Below are positions 35,750 to 47,480 of a DNA stretch of 64,000 bases, in pieces. The position numbers and the translations under genes are program-made. How positions within the stretch are numbered: position 1 is the first letter of the stretch; each line of letters begins with the position of its first letter. Below the pieces are notes generated by a model that was not told where the DNA came from, ran no database searches, and worked only from the letters and a program-made list of their open reading frames with translations. This DNA comes from Serinus canaria (taxonomy: Eukaryota; Chordata; Aves; Passeriformes; Fringillidae). The stretch covers positions 10,458,164 to 10,522,163 of the forward strand of contig NC_066332.1 in the NCBI RefSeq assembly GCF_022539315.1. Reading direction: 5' to 3'.

Positions 35750-36066
35750 TGGGCACCAGCTGTGGGTGAGGGTCCATAGTGACACAGAGTCCCCAGGCAA
35801 GTGCAAAGGAGAGGAGCTTCATTGCATAATCCAGGCTTTTTAAGCAGTTAGCCGGTTATCAGTTACATAGCTTTAAATAATAACAAACATAATTCAACCA
35901 ACCACCATACACCATGATGTGAACATGTAATGGTTATATAACTTCTTTTTCTACCCCTAATTTAATTGTCTCTTTCCCATAGTCCTTTTCTACTTAGTCA
36001 AAGTAACAAGCCTGAGTCAGGATTTTACAAGGCCTTCCCTTGGTAAGGCTTTACCTATATGCAATA
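35750..36066. mobile_element. solo-LTR-like insertion inside a CR1
   Basis: A 317-bp AT-rich segment interrupts a CR1 copy and is flanked on both sides by CATCTT (35744-35749 and 36067-36072). A 6-bp target duplication is typical of several endogenous retrovirus groups. The segment starts with TG (TGGGCACCAGCTGTGGG) but ends TGCAATA rather than the canonical CA, so one end may be mutated. It has no coding capacity. A solo LTR is the simplest reading; a non-autonomous DNA transposon is the alternative. Orientation cannot be set. Confidence 0.6.
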
Positions 36067-36115
36067 CATCTTTAAGGTTCCTTCCAACCCAAATCACTCT
36101 GTGCTTCTGTAATTA
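36067..36115 (+). mobile_element. CR1 LINE fragment, right part
   Basis: ATCTTTAAGGTTCCTTCCAA followed by CCCAAATCACTCTGTGCTTC completes the CR1 3' end that was broken at 35749. A poly(T) run and AT-rich DNA follow. Confidence 0.88.
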
Positions 36116-38848
36116 TTTTTTTTTTAATTGGGCAAATATGTGTCAGGAAATAAGCTCTACTTGTTTCTCTTCCTATCCATAAAATTTCTTCAGGGAAGGA
36201 TGTGAAAAAAGCTTTCATTGGTGCCCACAGCTTTATAGAAGAGATGATCCTGGAGGGGATTCATTACTCAGACTTCCATTATCTCAGTTAAAATATTGAC
36301 CCAGCAGTGGACATCCCCTTGGAACTTTGTGCATGGAACAGGACAGCCCTGTGAGTTCCCTATCACCTCTGATCTACCATCCTGCTTGTCCCACCCAGCC
36401 CAGCCACCTGAGATCCAGCTTCTGCCTCCCGCTCCTCTGTGCGTGGTCCCTCATGCCTTTTCCATCACAGGAGCCACTTGTACCCCAGGGATGGTCACAG
36501 AACTCAGGGTCAGGCTCTCTCTCTTCCCAGGACTCTGGTGCCAGTTTCCACTCCAGATCCATGCATGTATCACTGCTTTTGCAGAGGGAGTTTCCAGGAT
36601 AAACTGTTGAGATGAACTCATGGAAATCTGGGGCTTATTAACCCTGGTTAACGACCCCTGGCATGAGCCCAGGCACTGGGAACCCCCTCAGGGAAGGGTG
36701 GGGTGGGGGAGGGCTGCTGGGCACATGGGCTGTTGCTTGTGACTGGGCAGAGGGGCTGGCAGGGCTGGATGCCCTGTTCTCCAGCCCAATTAACAGCACC
36801 TCGGAGAATGAGGTCATTGGAGCGGCCAGACAGTCTAGGAAAACACTTTCACAGCTCCAGGAGGATTTCCTTTTTCCTCTTTTCAATTGTTCCTCTGTGC
36901 TGCCTCCCTCTGCTCCCCCCTCTCCATCCATGTCCTCAGGCCTCCTTTGCACTTGGGCAGAGGCAGCTGCTGGATGCTGCTCATGCTGTTCCCCTGGGCA
37001 GGGAGGAGAACAAGGGCCCTGCAGAAGGGCCACCAGGCTGCTGGGGGACCCTGGCTGCTGCAAGGGGTTCTGCTCTGCCTTTGTGGCTGTGGGAAGGAGG
37101 GGGCCACAGAGCTGCTCCTGGAAGCCTCTGACCAGCCTCAAGCTTGTCCCACCCCATGGTGGGGTGGCAGGTACAGCAGTTCTATCCTTTTCCTCCTCTT
37201 GGTCACCTGTTTGGGACAGTGAAGTCTGCTCAGCATGGCAGGCTGGAGAACCTCTATATTTTGCCACCAAAAATATGGAAGTCCTTGAAGATGGAAGTCT
37301 TCAGAGTAAGTATTTATCCAAAAATATCTCTTGCAGACATCTCTTGCACCAGCTCTTGCCAGGATTGCAATGAGGTTGGCTTTGCTTCCCCACTGTAGCT
37401 CTAGACTTGTCTCTCCAGGTCCATCCGTGGGTCCCTCCTGAAGTCACTTCAGAAATCCTGTGACCACAGTTGCTGTTGTCCCCTGGGGCCACACTCATCT
37501 TCCTGGCTCTCCACACACAGTGATGCTCCCACTCCTCTGTCATCCTCCCCAGCCTCAGCACAGCCCCAAGTCCTCCCTGCTTCACCAAAAGCTCCTGGGA
37601 GGGACCCCAGAGTTACTGTCCCGTGCAACAGTGACCACCACATCCCCCAACTCACAGGGCAGGGGGTCCCTGCCCTGAGCAGGTGATGGGCAATGCAGGA
37701 CCAGCCTGGAAGGGAAGTTCCTGGAAGGACATAAATTTATCTCCCTTCCAGGAGAGAAATGGGGTGTTGGGAAGGAGAGAGGAAGGGTTAAGGTGTAAGA
37801 GATGGACTGAGTTGCAGAGCAGTACAGCAAGGCTGCCCAAATCCCAAAGAAGGTTCCCTTTGCCCCAGCAGCCCAGGATTGGGCATTGGAAAGACTCCTT
37901 GCCTGATCCATCACAAACTTGTCCCTCAGGTTTGGGACATGACACAGCACTCACAAAGTGTGGGCTGGCTGGTTTTGGGCATGGGAAAGACAATGTTTGG
38001 AGAGGCTGTGTGCCTGTGGCCTTCTGAGGGATCAGTCTGGCTTTGGGACACATCTTCCTTCAGACATTTAAGGGGAACATTTGTTGAGCAAGACACCAAA
38101 TGAGAGGCACCCTCAGGATTTGGTGTCTGACACTCACCCTGGGCAGAGAATGCTCAGACACTCCTGGGCCAGGCTGGCCTCGGAGGGATTTGGGCCTGCA
38201 GGAAAATCCACTCCCCACAGTCACCAACTGATGCTCCACGAGGCATCCAGGGGAGGAAGATCTCCAAATACACTTTTCCAAAGGAGATGCCAGACTTCTC
38301 CATGGCTCCACAATGGCCCCAGGTGGTTGCACTCCCAAGCCACTGCTGTCTTATCCTTTCTGAGCTGCAGTGTTTATTCCTGTCAGTACCCACCATCCCT
38401 CCTGCCTTTGGAAACTGCTCCCATGTGCAGCATAACCCTCCCTGGCTTTCTTCATGCTCAGAGCAAGAATTCCAGAGGGACTTTGCCAGGCTGCCGTAGA
38501 CATGACCTCAGGCCAATGTGCAACTTGCTCCAGAGGTGCCTGTTTTCCTCTGTGGAGAATCCACAAACCAGGGATACACAAACCCATCTGATATGTTCAA
38601 AGAATTACTGAGCATCTGCAAGGAGAGGGAAAGAAAAACAAACACACAGATAAAAGGATTCCTAGCACATGACAAAGAGGAAAGAAAAGGAGACAGGGTT
38701 GAATAGGGCCACCCAGAGAGGTCCCAGGCATTTCTGGGAGCCCACCATTTCCTTTATGAGAGGGACCTCAGCTCAAACTGTCCCTGCCTGCCTGTCCCCT
38801 TTGTTCCTCCTGCTGGGAACGTGCAGTCAGATGGAACACATGGTGCAA
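36116..38848. other. intergenic, no gene recognised
   Basis: No gene was recognised. A possible conserved patch lies at about 36775-36870, where CCAATTAACAGCACC sits in otherwise GC-rich DNA. Frames up to 236 aa are open around 36.7-37.3 kb, on opposite strands over the same bases. None resembles a protein. Confidence 0.5.
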
Positions 38849-39010
38849 CTTCACAGAATCATGGAATGGTTTTGGTTGGAAGAACCACAAAGGTCAACCT
38901 ATTTTATCCCCTGCCATGGGCAGGGAGACTTTCCACTGTCTCAGGTTGCTCCAAGCTCCATTCAACCTGGCCTTGGATGCTTCCAGGGATGGGGCACCAC
39001 CAGTGAAGAG
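38849..39010 (-). mobile_element. CR1 LINE 3'-end fragment
   Basis: The + strand reads CTTCACAGAATCATGGAATG, GGTTTTGGTTGGAAGAACC, CCCTGCCATGGGCAGGGAG, CAACCTGGCCTTGGATGC and TTCCAGGGATGGGGCACCAC. This is the reverse complement of a CR1 3' end. Confidence 0.92.
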
Positions 39011-41076
39011 CTCCTTTCTGCAAAGCATGGACATGGCTCCTTAACTTCCAATCTCTGCCCTGACCACTTGGAGCAGCTCATGGATTTGCAGTTCTAAAAT
39101 GTGCCCCTTTTACATCCACCCTGAGCAATTCCACTTTGCTTTCCTTGCATGAAACACAGCCCAGGGTAGGCTTTTCCTGCTATCCTTGGCACCAATCACA
39201 TCAGTCCTCCAGGGCTCACTCCAGATTTCAGACATTCAGAAGTTTTCTACATCGTGAAAGTCAGCTCCTTTTCCCTGCCCCAATATCAAGCACATGGTTT
39301 CATCCATCAAAAAAAACAATGTTGGTAACCTGTGATCTTCCAGAATAACCAGAAGAGCTGCAGCTTTCACTCTGCCCAAGAAGAGGATGCTGAGACCAGC
39401 TCAGATCTTTTGGGAGATGTTCAGAACTGGTGTACACACTCGATGCTGTAAAGCTGAGTGGCCAGGCAGGGATGACACCCAGTTCCTGAGCTGTGGTCCC
39501 CAGGAAGAAGCAGGGATGGGCCTGCTGGTCTCCAGGAAAGTCGTGTTTGGCAGCCTGAAGTCCTGCTTGCCCTGGTGGATCGCCTGCTGCAGCTCTGTCT
39601 TTCCAGGGAGCACAAACCCTGCTGAGGGAGGGATGGGTTGAGTGGTGTCACCTGCCCTCAGGTGTCCTTCTCCCTGGGATCTGAAGTCACTGCTGATTGC
39701 TGCTGTGAAGATCAGGCCAGCAGAGATGGATGAGGGAGGATGATCTCCTTGGTCCCCAAGACGGAATCAGCAGGGAGCTCTCAGGACTGGTTTTCACTCT
39801 GGGTGTGATGAGACAAGGAGGTGCAGTTGGAATGGATGGAAACCAGCAGGGAAATGGAGCTCTCCAGGGAAGGGAGAGAGGCAGATCTTTCCATGGCTTC
39901 AGCCTCTGGACAAATCACAACAGGTCTGAGTGTCTGCTTGGGATCCTGTGGCAGATGGGATTACAGGACTAGCACAGGAACTAAATTAGGAATTAAATTA
40001 CAGGACCAGTGCAGGAATTAAAACAGGAAGGGAGCAGCACCAGAGGATCTGGGACATGTGGAGAGCTCAGATGCCCATGTATCACTCCAGGCTAATGCCC
40101 TGATCCAGATTCAGGCTCATGTCCGTGAAAAGTTCCCCACACCCAGTTCCCTATGTCCAGGTCTCTGCCCATGTCCAGATACATGCCCAGTTCCCCATGT
40201 CCAGGTCCATGCCCATGCCCAGCTACTTCGACCTCATGAAGGTGAGACCACCCATGGCCCTCTCCTGGGAGAGAGAGCAGGGGGAAGAATCCTGCCCTGA
40301 TGTGCCAGCACAGGGCACCCCAAGCACACCAGCCCTAGCTGGAATCAGGGCACGGCTGGCACAGGACAGGGACTGAAGCTCAGTGGCTCTTGCTGGGCTC
40401 CACAAACATTTTTGCTGCTGAGTCCCAGGCTGAGCTCTCGGGTTAGTGAGTGCCAGGACCATTAATAGTGCAGTGACAGTGTTTAAATTGGAGCTGCCAC
40501 CAGTGCAGACACAATAACTCCTGGTGCCGGAGAAACTGATTAGCAACAGCTCCAGGCTGCATTTTCCATCACCCTCTGCAGAGCTGGGGGGACAAGGGTG
40601 AGAAGTGGACCTCTGGGACTTTGGTCCACCCTGCCATTACCAGACTCTTCCCAGAGGCTGTGCTCTGTCCCATGTCCCTCATGTCCAGCTGCTGGAGCCG
40701 CTTGTGCAGAGCTCCAGGGCCGCACTGACACTTATTGTCAAGTGTTTACTGTCATTGCCGGGGAGACATTAGTTCAGATTATGTCAAAACAAAGTTATTC
40801 CAAGCTCAATCCTAGAGAAAAATATTATTGTAAGCACTGATTGGCGAGGGGCAGCATGTCCACTGCCAGCAGTCCCAAAGCCCAGGGGGTGGGGGGAGAT
40901 AGGATCTTTGTTTTCCAGCCAGGCTCCCAGCCAAGAGCAGCCAAAGCCGAGGTAGAAGAGAGATGTTGTGAGGCAGCCAGGAATTCAGGTCAAAGCTTCA
41001 TTTTCTCCAGAAAAAAAAAAATCCTTTAAACTGTTAGGAGAAAGTCTTTTTCCAGCCCCAGCCTTGGCCAGAGAGT
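39011..41076. other. intergenic with a small duplication
   Basis: No gene was recognised. A 44-bp direct duplication lies at 40142-40229; both copies begin CCCAGTTCCC and run through CATGTCCAG words. An AT-richer block at 40735-40850, with AGATTATGTCAAAACAAAG and AAAATATTATTGTAAGC, is a candidate conserved element. The rest is ordinary. Confidence 0.5.
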
Positions 41077-41300
41077 GTCTGTGCCATATTGTCCAGGAAT
41101 TGAATGTAAGGAATCCAGATATGCCATGTTATCCAAGAATCACATGTAGGAAATCCAGGAGTGACTTGTTATCTAGGAATCACACGCTGGGAAGCCAGAC
41201 ACAGCCTGTTAGACAGTGATTGTATGCAAGGAATCCAGATGTGGCACATCAGCTGGGGGCTGGATGCAAGGAATCCAGATGTGCTGCGTTATCCCAGAGC
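41077..41300. repeat. 40-bp minisatellite, 5-6 diverged copies
   Basis: The word AAGGAATCCAGATGTG and its variants recur with the ATCC core at 41113, 41153, 41193 (as AGCC), 41233 and 41273. The spacing is exactly 40 bp although copies differ at many positions. A TTATCC-type word sits mid-unit. Exact spacing with many substitutions points to an old array diverging without indels. Confidence 0.9.
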
Positions 41301-43269
41301 TGCAGGGAGGGGTGAGAAACAGGCAAACACACAAAGGCTGCACCTACTTTGGGAATGCAGGTACCCAGCAGGCCCTGGCCTTTGCCCAGGACCAGATGAA
41401 AAGCCGAAAGCAGGCTCAAAACCAAGGGCTGCAGTTGGGTACAGGTTGGGGACAAGCCCACAGGGTGGGGGACGTGGTGGCCAGCATGGAGCAGGGCAGG
41501 GAGGAACTAGCTGGAGGTTGAGGTGAGCCAGAGATCAGCTCTGGGGATAGGGGTCAGCAGGGAGGGGGTCTTGTGGTGGGTGGCCCTTCTCACCCGTGCT
41601 GGACAATGGCCCCAGGGCCACTAAGAGAGGTCCAGGAGGTGCCTTGAGCACAGCTGGCAGAGGGAAGGGGATGCACCAAGGGAAAGAGGAGAAGATGTAA
41701 GGGTATAAATGAGCCCAAAGAGGTGCAAATAAGGACAGCAAAATGAAAACAAAGTCTCAGGAGAAATTCCCAGACAGTGAGATAGAGTGGGCAGTGGACA
41801 CCTCTCCCGAGGCTGGAAGGGGATGGACAGGATCTGAGGAGCACTCCCTGGGGAGGTGCAGGGGACGGAGCTGAGAGCCCCAGCTGGGCAGGGGCCCAGT
41901 GCTGCAACCTGAGCCCTGGGGAGCTCAGCCTCAGTGGGTGTCACTGAGACCAGTCGGGGGCCCATCCTAAGCACAGCTCCCTCATCCAGGGACAAGGGCA
42001 GGTGGGAAGCTGCCTCCACATGGGTGAGTCAGCACAGGTGCCACCACCCCCAGAAACCCTTCAGAAACCTGGGAAGTGCTAGGAGGAAAGGAATCTTCCC
42101 CAACACTTGTCTCCTGGGGTACCCCTAGTTTGGAAGTCTTCAGAGACCATGTCCCTTCCAGTGTTGCCAGGATATCTTCCCACAAGCTGGGCAGAGCAGC
42201 TGGTACCATCTCCTGGCACTTGAGGCTCGTCTGGTCCCATCCCCAAGGGATATAGGAAATAGAGAATAGGGAATGGGGGATAGGTCCATGACCCCACTGC
42301 TGGGGTGATTCAGTGCCAGCCTGAGATCCAGTGCTGTAGATCCAACACCCATGATCCAATGCTACCCATAAAGTGTGCCCTGGGGCTCAGGTGCACTGTT
42401 CTGACACATCTCCTCCCCTCCAGGATGTGGTTTCACATCTGGTCTCCTCTCAGGGTCTATTCTAATCCTGCCCATTGAACAACTGCCACAGAAATGAAGC
42501 TCTGGAGGGCTCTGGGGACCGGCCAAGGCATGAGCTGTGCAAACGGCACCAGGCAAAATGCCCGGCATTATTCCAGCATGGAAATGGCCTCTTCAGAGCT
42601 CCCCGGAGCTCCTGCAGGAAGAAGGTGGAGGTGGAACCCCAGCCACAGGGGTGTACAGAATCAACACATTCTCCCTTGGGTTTGGGGAGGATGCAGAAGA
42701 GGACGAAGGAGTGGGCAGTGAGACTGCAAGGGTGCCCACAGGCAGAAGGGCAGCAAGCATCCAGTTTTATCCTGGGTGTCCTGGAAAAGATCCTGATCCT
42801 GCCCATGCCATCCTCTGGGTGATTCCGGGCAGATGGGAGAACGTTTCTCACACACAAAGTAAGCGCCTTCTGCAGACACACAGGTGGTGTCCGTGCCACC
42901 AGCTGTCCCCTCGTCCCCTGCACCGCCCGCTGCCTATCTTTATGGCCACCCTTGGTGGCTGAGATCTCTATCCCAACCTCCATTCCTCTGCACTTCCTTG
43001 TCCATCTCCTGTACCATATCCAGTGTCCACCCCCATACTTGTTTCATGGGCCTCTGTGGGTGGCCTGTGGTCTGAGCAGCTCTTCGCTGCTGGACGTGGA
43101 ACTGGACCCACTTTCCTGTGAGGACTCTGCTCTTCTCTAATCTTGGTGCCCCCTACCAAAAGGGAAAGCCCTGACAGAAGGGGTCAGTCGGGGGTGGGGG
43201 TCGGGTTCTGCTCCCAGGGAACAGGGACAGGACAAGAGGACACGACCTCGGGCTGTGCCAGGGAGGGTG
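41301..43269. other. intergenic, no gene recognised
   Basis: No gene, CR1 copy or long repeat was recognised. Short repeats of GATCCAATGC type words occur near 42325-42365. Open frames up to 173 aa lack family resemblance. Confidence 0.5.
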
Positions 43270-43492
43270 AGGTTGGATACTGGGGAAAACTTTTTCATAG
43301 AAAGGGTGATTTGGCATTGGAACTGCCCAGGGCAGTGAGGGAGTCACCACCCTGAAGGGGTTTAACAGGTGTGTCAGTGTGACACTTGGGGACATGGGTT
43401 ATGTTGGCCTTAGAGGTGCTTGGGGAATGGTTGGACTCAATAATCTCAGAGGGCTTTTTCAACCTGAATGATTCAGTGCTTCTGAGATTTTA
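43270..43492 (+). mobile_element. CR1 LINE 3'-end fragment
   Basis: Words in order are CTTTTTCATAGAAAGGGTG, GGCATTGGAACTGCCCAGGG, CAGTGAGGGAGTCACCACC, GGGGACATGGGTTATGTTGG, GGTTGGACTCAATAATCTC and CTTTTTCAACCTGAATGATT. This is a sense CR1 3' end, about 220 bp, from a relatively diverged subfamily. Confidence 0.9.
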
Positions 43493-46400
43493 AGCAGCTG
43501 TACACAATCCTGCTGGTTCTACACAAGGGCCACAAAGGAATGGAATGAGCACCTTGATTTGGTCTTTGCCAGCAACACTTACCTGCAGAATTTCTCCTAC
43601 AACCTTGGCCCAGAGCCTGACTCACAGAAAAACCTTGTGCAGCAATGGTCGAGGCAATGGTGAATCCTGGAGTTCCAGGCAGTGGTGAATCCTCCAAGGG
43701 TCCAGAATCTCCTCCAGTGCCTGGTGACCTTCGAAGAGTGAGAAACCACAGCTTGTTTCAAGGCTGAGTTGTCTAAATTAGATTTGCAGCCAGTGGGCCA
43801 TGGTGTGCATTTGTCAACACTCCCCAAAGCATTCCCCCACCAGGAAATATCTTTATGTGCAAGTACCTATAAAAATGGTGACATCACCGCTCAGGATCCT
43901 CAGAGCAAGTGGGACAAAGCATCCTGCAGCTCATTCCCAGCCCCTGGGACCAGGGTCCGTGATGAGTGGACAACCACTTCCAGCTGCACAGCCCCCCTAG
44001 GCCATCCCTGCCCCTCCCTGGGCCATTGAGTCCTGGCTTATGGCAGGTGTCCAAGCCCTCAGCATTGTCCAGTCTTTCCAAGAGCCCCCCACTGTTCAAT
44101 GTCAGTGTCAGCATTTCAGAGACTCTTCCAGCAGCTCATTCCCAGCTTCAGGGTATCAGTGAACTGGTCCTGTTGGTCTGTGGTTGCACAGCCTCCCTTG
44201 TTACAGATATAATTGCTTTACCCCAGTCTCCCTCATTATAGATTTAATTACTTTACCCTGCCAGGATCTAACGTGTCTGCTTTGACCCAGCACAGGGTGG
44301 AGACATTTGTCGAACACTGTTAGGATTAGGCCCCATTTGTTTTACGTAGGGCTGGGATTTGGGGTTGGCTTCACTTGGGTGTCCTAAATGTATGTTCTCA
44401 AAGGCTTCTCCCTGCCATCAGCCAGTGACAGCTCACTGATGTCTTTCCCCTCCTACCACCAGCAGTTCTGTACATCGCTGGAGGCCTCCCTGCTCCTCAT
44501 CTCCCTGGCATGCTCCTCCTTCTCCAGCCCATGCATGGGACCCTTGAGTTCTGACACAGACCTGGCTCTCAAAAGAAACCACCTCTCTGTTGCAGTTGTC
44601 TCCTCCAGGACAGACGAAAGTATCCCATGGGCCAGATGGACTCTGCTTGACTTGCCAGCCCTGGGTTTTCCATCACCACTCCTGCAGCCTTTTCCTGCCT
44701 CTGTCCACAATGGGCTGCAGCCACTCCCAGGTGGACAGAGCAGCCCAGCCAGGACTCTGGGTGCTCTGCTGGGTCTAAGGCAGATCATTCCCGAGGCCTT
44801 CACCAGCTGCCATCATCCTGCTATCCCAGGATATGCCATCAACATATTTTCCCATCCGATGGCCACTCAGCTCCACACCACATCCTCTCCACCATGTGAC
44901 ACTGCCTGTCAGCAGAAGTCACCCCTCCAGAAATCATGGCAGAGGCAGAAGGATGAGGAAGATGGGAAGGCACGCTGCCCTCTCCAAGGCAGCAAAACAA
45001 AGTCAACACTTTGGCCTTCGTTCAGTTCCTTGCCTCTTCCCCAGATGTTGGCCAGGCCCCCGCCTGGTTCCCACCTGCTGCAGCACTCTGGCAGCGCGGT
45101 TCTACCCCTGCAGCTGCAGGCCACCACACTTACACATCCAAACCGCCTCTGACAGCTTCTTCCCTGGGAGAATTATTTTGGGCTATGAAATCATGCCTTT
45201 TGGGGCACTGTTGAGATGTCCTTGAATTAGTCCCAGTCTTTGCTAACACCTCCCACTCTAAATTTGCAGTTCCAGTCAGTCACACCAGCAATTGTTTCAA
45301 ATTTTAGCAAACTGACCTTTCAGATGTCCAAATAAACACTCTGTCCATTGATGGCCAAGGCGGGCACAGCTGTGGTGCTCTCTGCTGCCTACAGAACCCC
45401 CATCCTGAGCCCAGGAATTCACCTGTCACCAGCAGAGCCTCCTCACTCCTTACCCTGACAGTGCCCAGAGCTGTGTGCACAAGCCAGTTCTTGTCTGATT
45501 TGTAGAAACTTTGGAGAAGTTGTGCTGCTGGCTGCACATCACAGCCCTAAAGCCTCTACCCAGCATCTCCAGGGAATGACTTTCCCTCCTACAGCCTTTC
45601 CTGCAAGCTGCAATCATGTTTTACCTAAACGACCCTGTCTAATGAGAGAAGGGCTGCCTGCAGGGCTGTCTGTGGAATCCAGGACCATCAGCGATGTGTC
45701 AGTTCCTGTCCTGCGCCTGGGCTGAGCCAGTGCATCTCCCTGGGCCGCTGCTGCCCAGGGTCACAGTGCTCATCCAGCCTCTCTTTCAGCTGTTCCAGGC
45801 CTTGAACAGCCCCTCCTGGCAACAGCATTTCATTCATTCTTCATCCCATTCTCCCTCCTTGTGAGGCACTTAAAAACTTTACCTTTGAGGCTGGGCTTTT
45901 TTATTCATTATTCACCTCAGAATCCTTCACCACATTTTTGGCAGACTTGGGCCCCCAGCCCCTCTCAGCCACCTTCATTCCTGGAGCTGATTTGTTTGCC
46001 GGAACTCACGCTGTTTCTGGCCATAGTTTCACTGGACTCAGCTGCCACTACATTTGCAACAAGTGTTGGGCAACAGCACAAGCAGACTTCTAAACCTAGC
46101 TATTTTTGGGACTCGTGCATGGTGCTGCTGTGGCTGAGGTCACCATCCTATCACGTGCACACACTGGACACACCCCTGCTCCTTTCTGTCAGGTGCCCCA
46201 AACCTGTGCCAAGGGGCTCAGCTCATCAGCACAGTCCCTCACGGCAGGCACCACCCAGCCTGGGGTCAGCCCTCTGCCCACACCATGCTCAAGGGCCTCC
46301 ATGGTCTTCCACAGTGGGATCACTTGCGGGAGGACCATTGACAAGGTTTGGGTGACACACTGGCATTGGGCACACTTTGGAAGTCATGTGGGTCATCCCT

Positions 46401-46929
46401 TGCTCACACCAAGATCTGCTGCTCCAGGAGGTGCCAGTCCAGCACTGGCTGTGTCCCATACCCAGGTGACCCAACTGGTGCATCAGCAGTGGTGTGAACC
46501 TGGCTCCAAGCACATTCCACAGACCAGTCCCTCTCAGCACACCTCCCACAACAATGGGATGCCTCCATGGGGATCAGCCAGGGTGTGGCACCTCCTCCCC
46601 ATGGAGCCACATCTCCAGAATGAGGGTCAACATCAGGCCAAGATTCCTGCACTGTGTGGAAGGGAGCCAGACCCCATCACTCCAAATGGGTGTTGCTGAC
46701 TGGTGTTCCCACAGGTGGAAGGTCAGAGGCCATAGCATAGCATCCCTTGGATCTCCTTCCCCCCCGAGGCAGAGGGGATGGGAATGGCCACTGGCTCCAG
46801 CTGGTCTCCTCCCGGTCTCCTCCTCTCCTCCGCCCCCGCCCCTTGAAGATGCTGTCGGACTCGGGCCCTTGGAGGAGGAGCCAGGCCCAGAGGACAGGGT
46901 GACCAGGGCTGTCCAGGGTGCAGAGGTGT
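43493..46929. other. intergenic with a 35-bp tandem duplication
   Basis: No gene was recognised. At 44193-44262 a 35-bp unit is present twice (CTCCCTTGTTACAGATATAA and CTCCCTCATTATAGATTTAA, each followed by TTGCTTTACCC or TTACTTTACCC). A 254-residue frame is open at 44388-45152, but it is Ser/Pro/Leu-rich with no domain. A short inverted repeat CCCTGGGC/GCCCAGGG with a 7-nt loop lies near 45740. Confidence 0.5.
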
Positions 46930-47480
46930 CAAGGGGCTCGTGGATCCCGACAGACACCGGTACCAAACTGAGCTCCCCGTGGATGTGGAGCAGCTCTGCT
47001 CCAAGTGCCCACGGTACATCCGGCACGGAGCAGCCCCCGGGCACCGCACGGGATCTCGGAGGTGCCGCCAGGCGCCGGTGACTCATGGAATGAGAACAGG
47101 CAGTTCCGCGGGACCGGGGAGCCCGGGGAGACAACAACAGTCTGAGATTTATTCCACAAAGCAGCCTGAAAACAAACCCGAGGAATGTTTATTCTTTTTC
47201 CTATGTGGCGGGGAAATAAAGCCTGATTGTCTCTCGCCTAGAAATGCTGGCACCTCACACGCGGCTCCTCCGCGGAGATAGCGGCGCAGCTGGACCCTCC
47301 CAGCCCTGAGTCAGGGCTGCCTCGCCGTGCTGTGCGCGGCACAGGACGGAGATCGTTACGGAGTGACTGAATCCCTGGGCCGAAACCCACTGGGAGAGGC
47401 CACACAGAGCCGCGGGAGCACCTGCCACAGCCGCGGACACCTGTGCTTTCCTTCCATCCAGCACGGCCCCAGGCTAGGAG
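46930..47480. promoter_or_regulatory. CpG-rich patch with AP-1/TEAD-like composite motif
   Basis: This 550-bp stretch is CpG-enriched. At 47079-47092 it reads TGACTCATGGAATG, an AP-1 consensus directly followed by a TEAD-type GGAATG core; a second GGAATG lies near 47183. An AATAAA sits at about 47213. I saw no convincing exon. Known AP-1/TEAD composites act in enhancers of adherent cells; a role here is an inference. Confidence 0.35.

Noticed and set aside
36638..37373. Overlapping 210- and 236-residue frames on opposite strands
   Set aside because: Both are open over the same GC-rich bases and neither resembles a protein. Simultaneous openness on both strands indicates chance.
41077..41300. 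CRISPR-like array
   Set aside because: Repeats are contiguous 40-bp units without unique spacers, in a vertebrate genome context.
44388..45152. 254-residue Ser/Pro/Leu-rich frame as a coding exon
   Set aside because: There is no domain, no plausible splice context, and its composition matches translated non-coding DNA.
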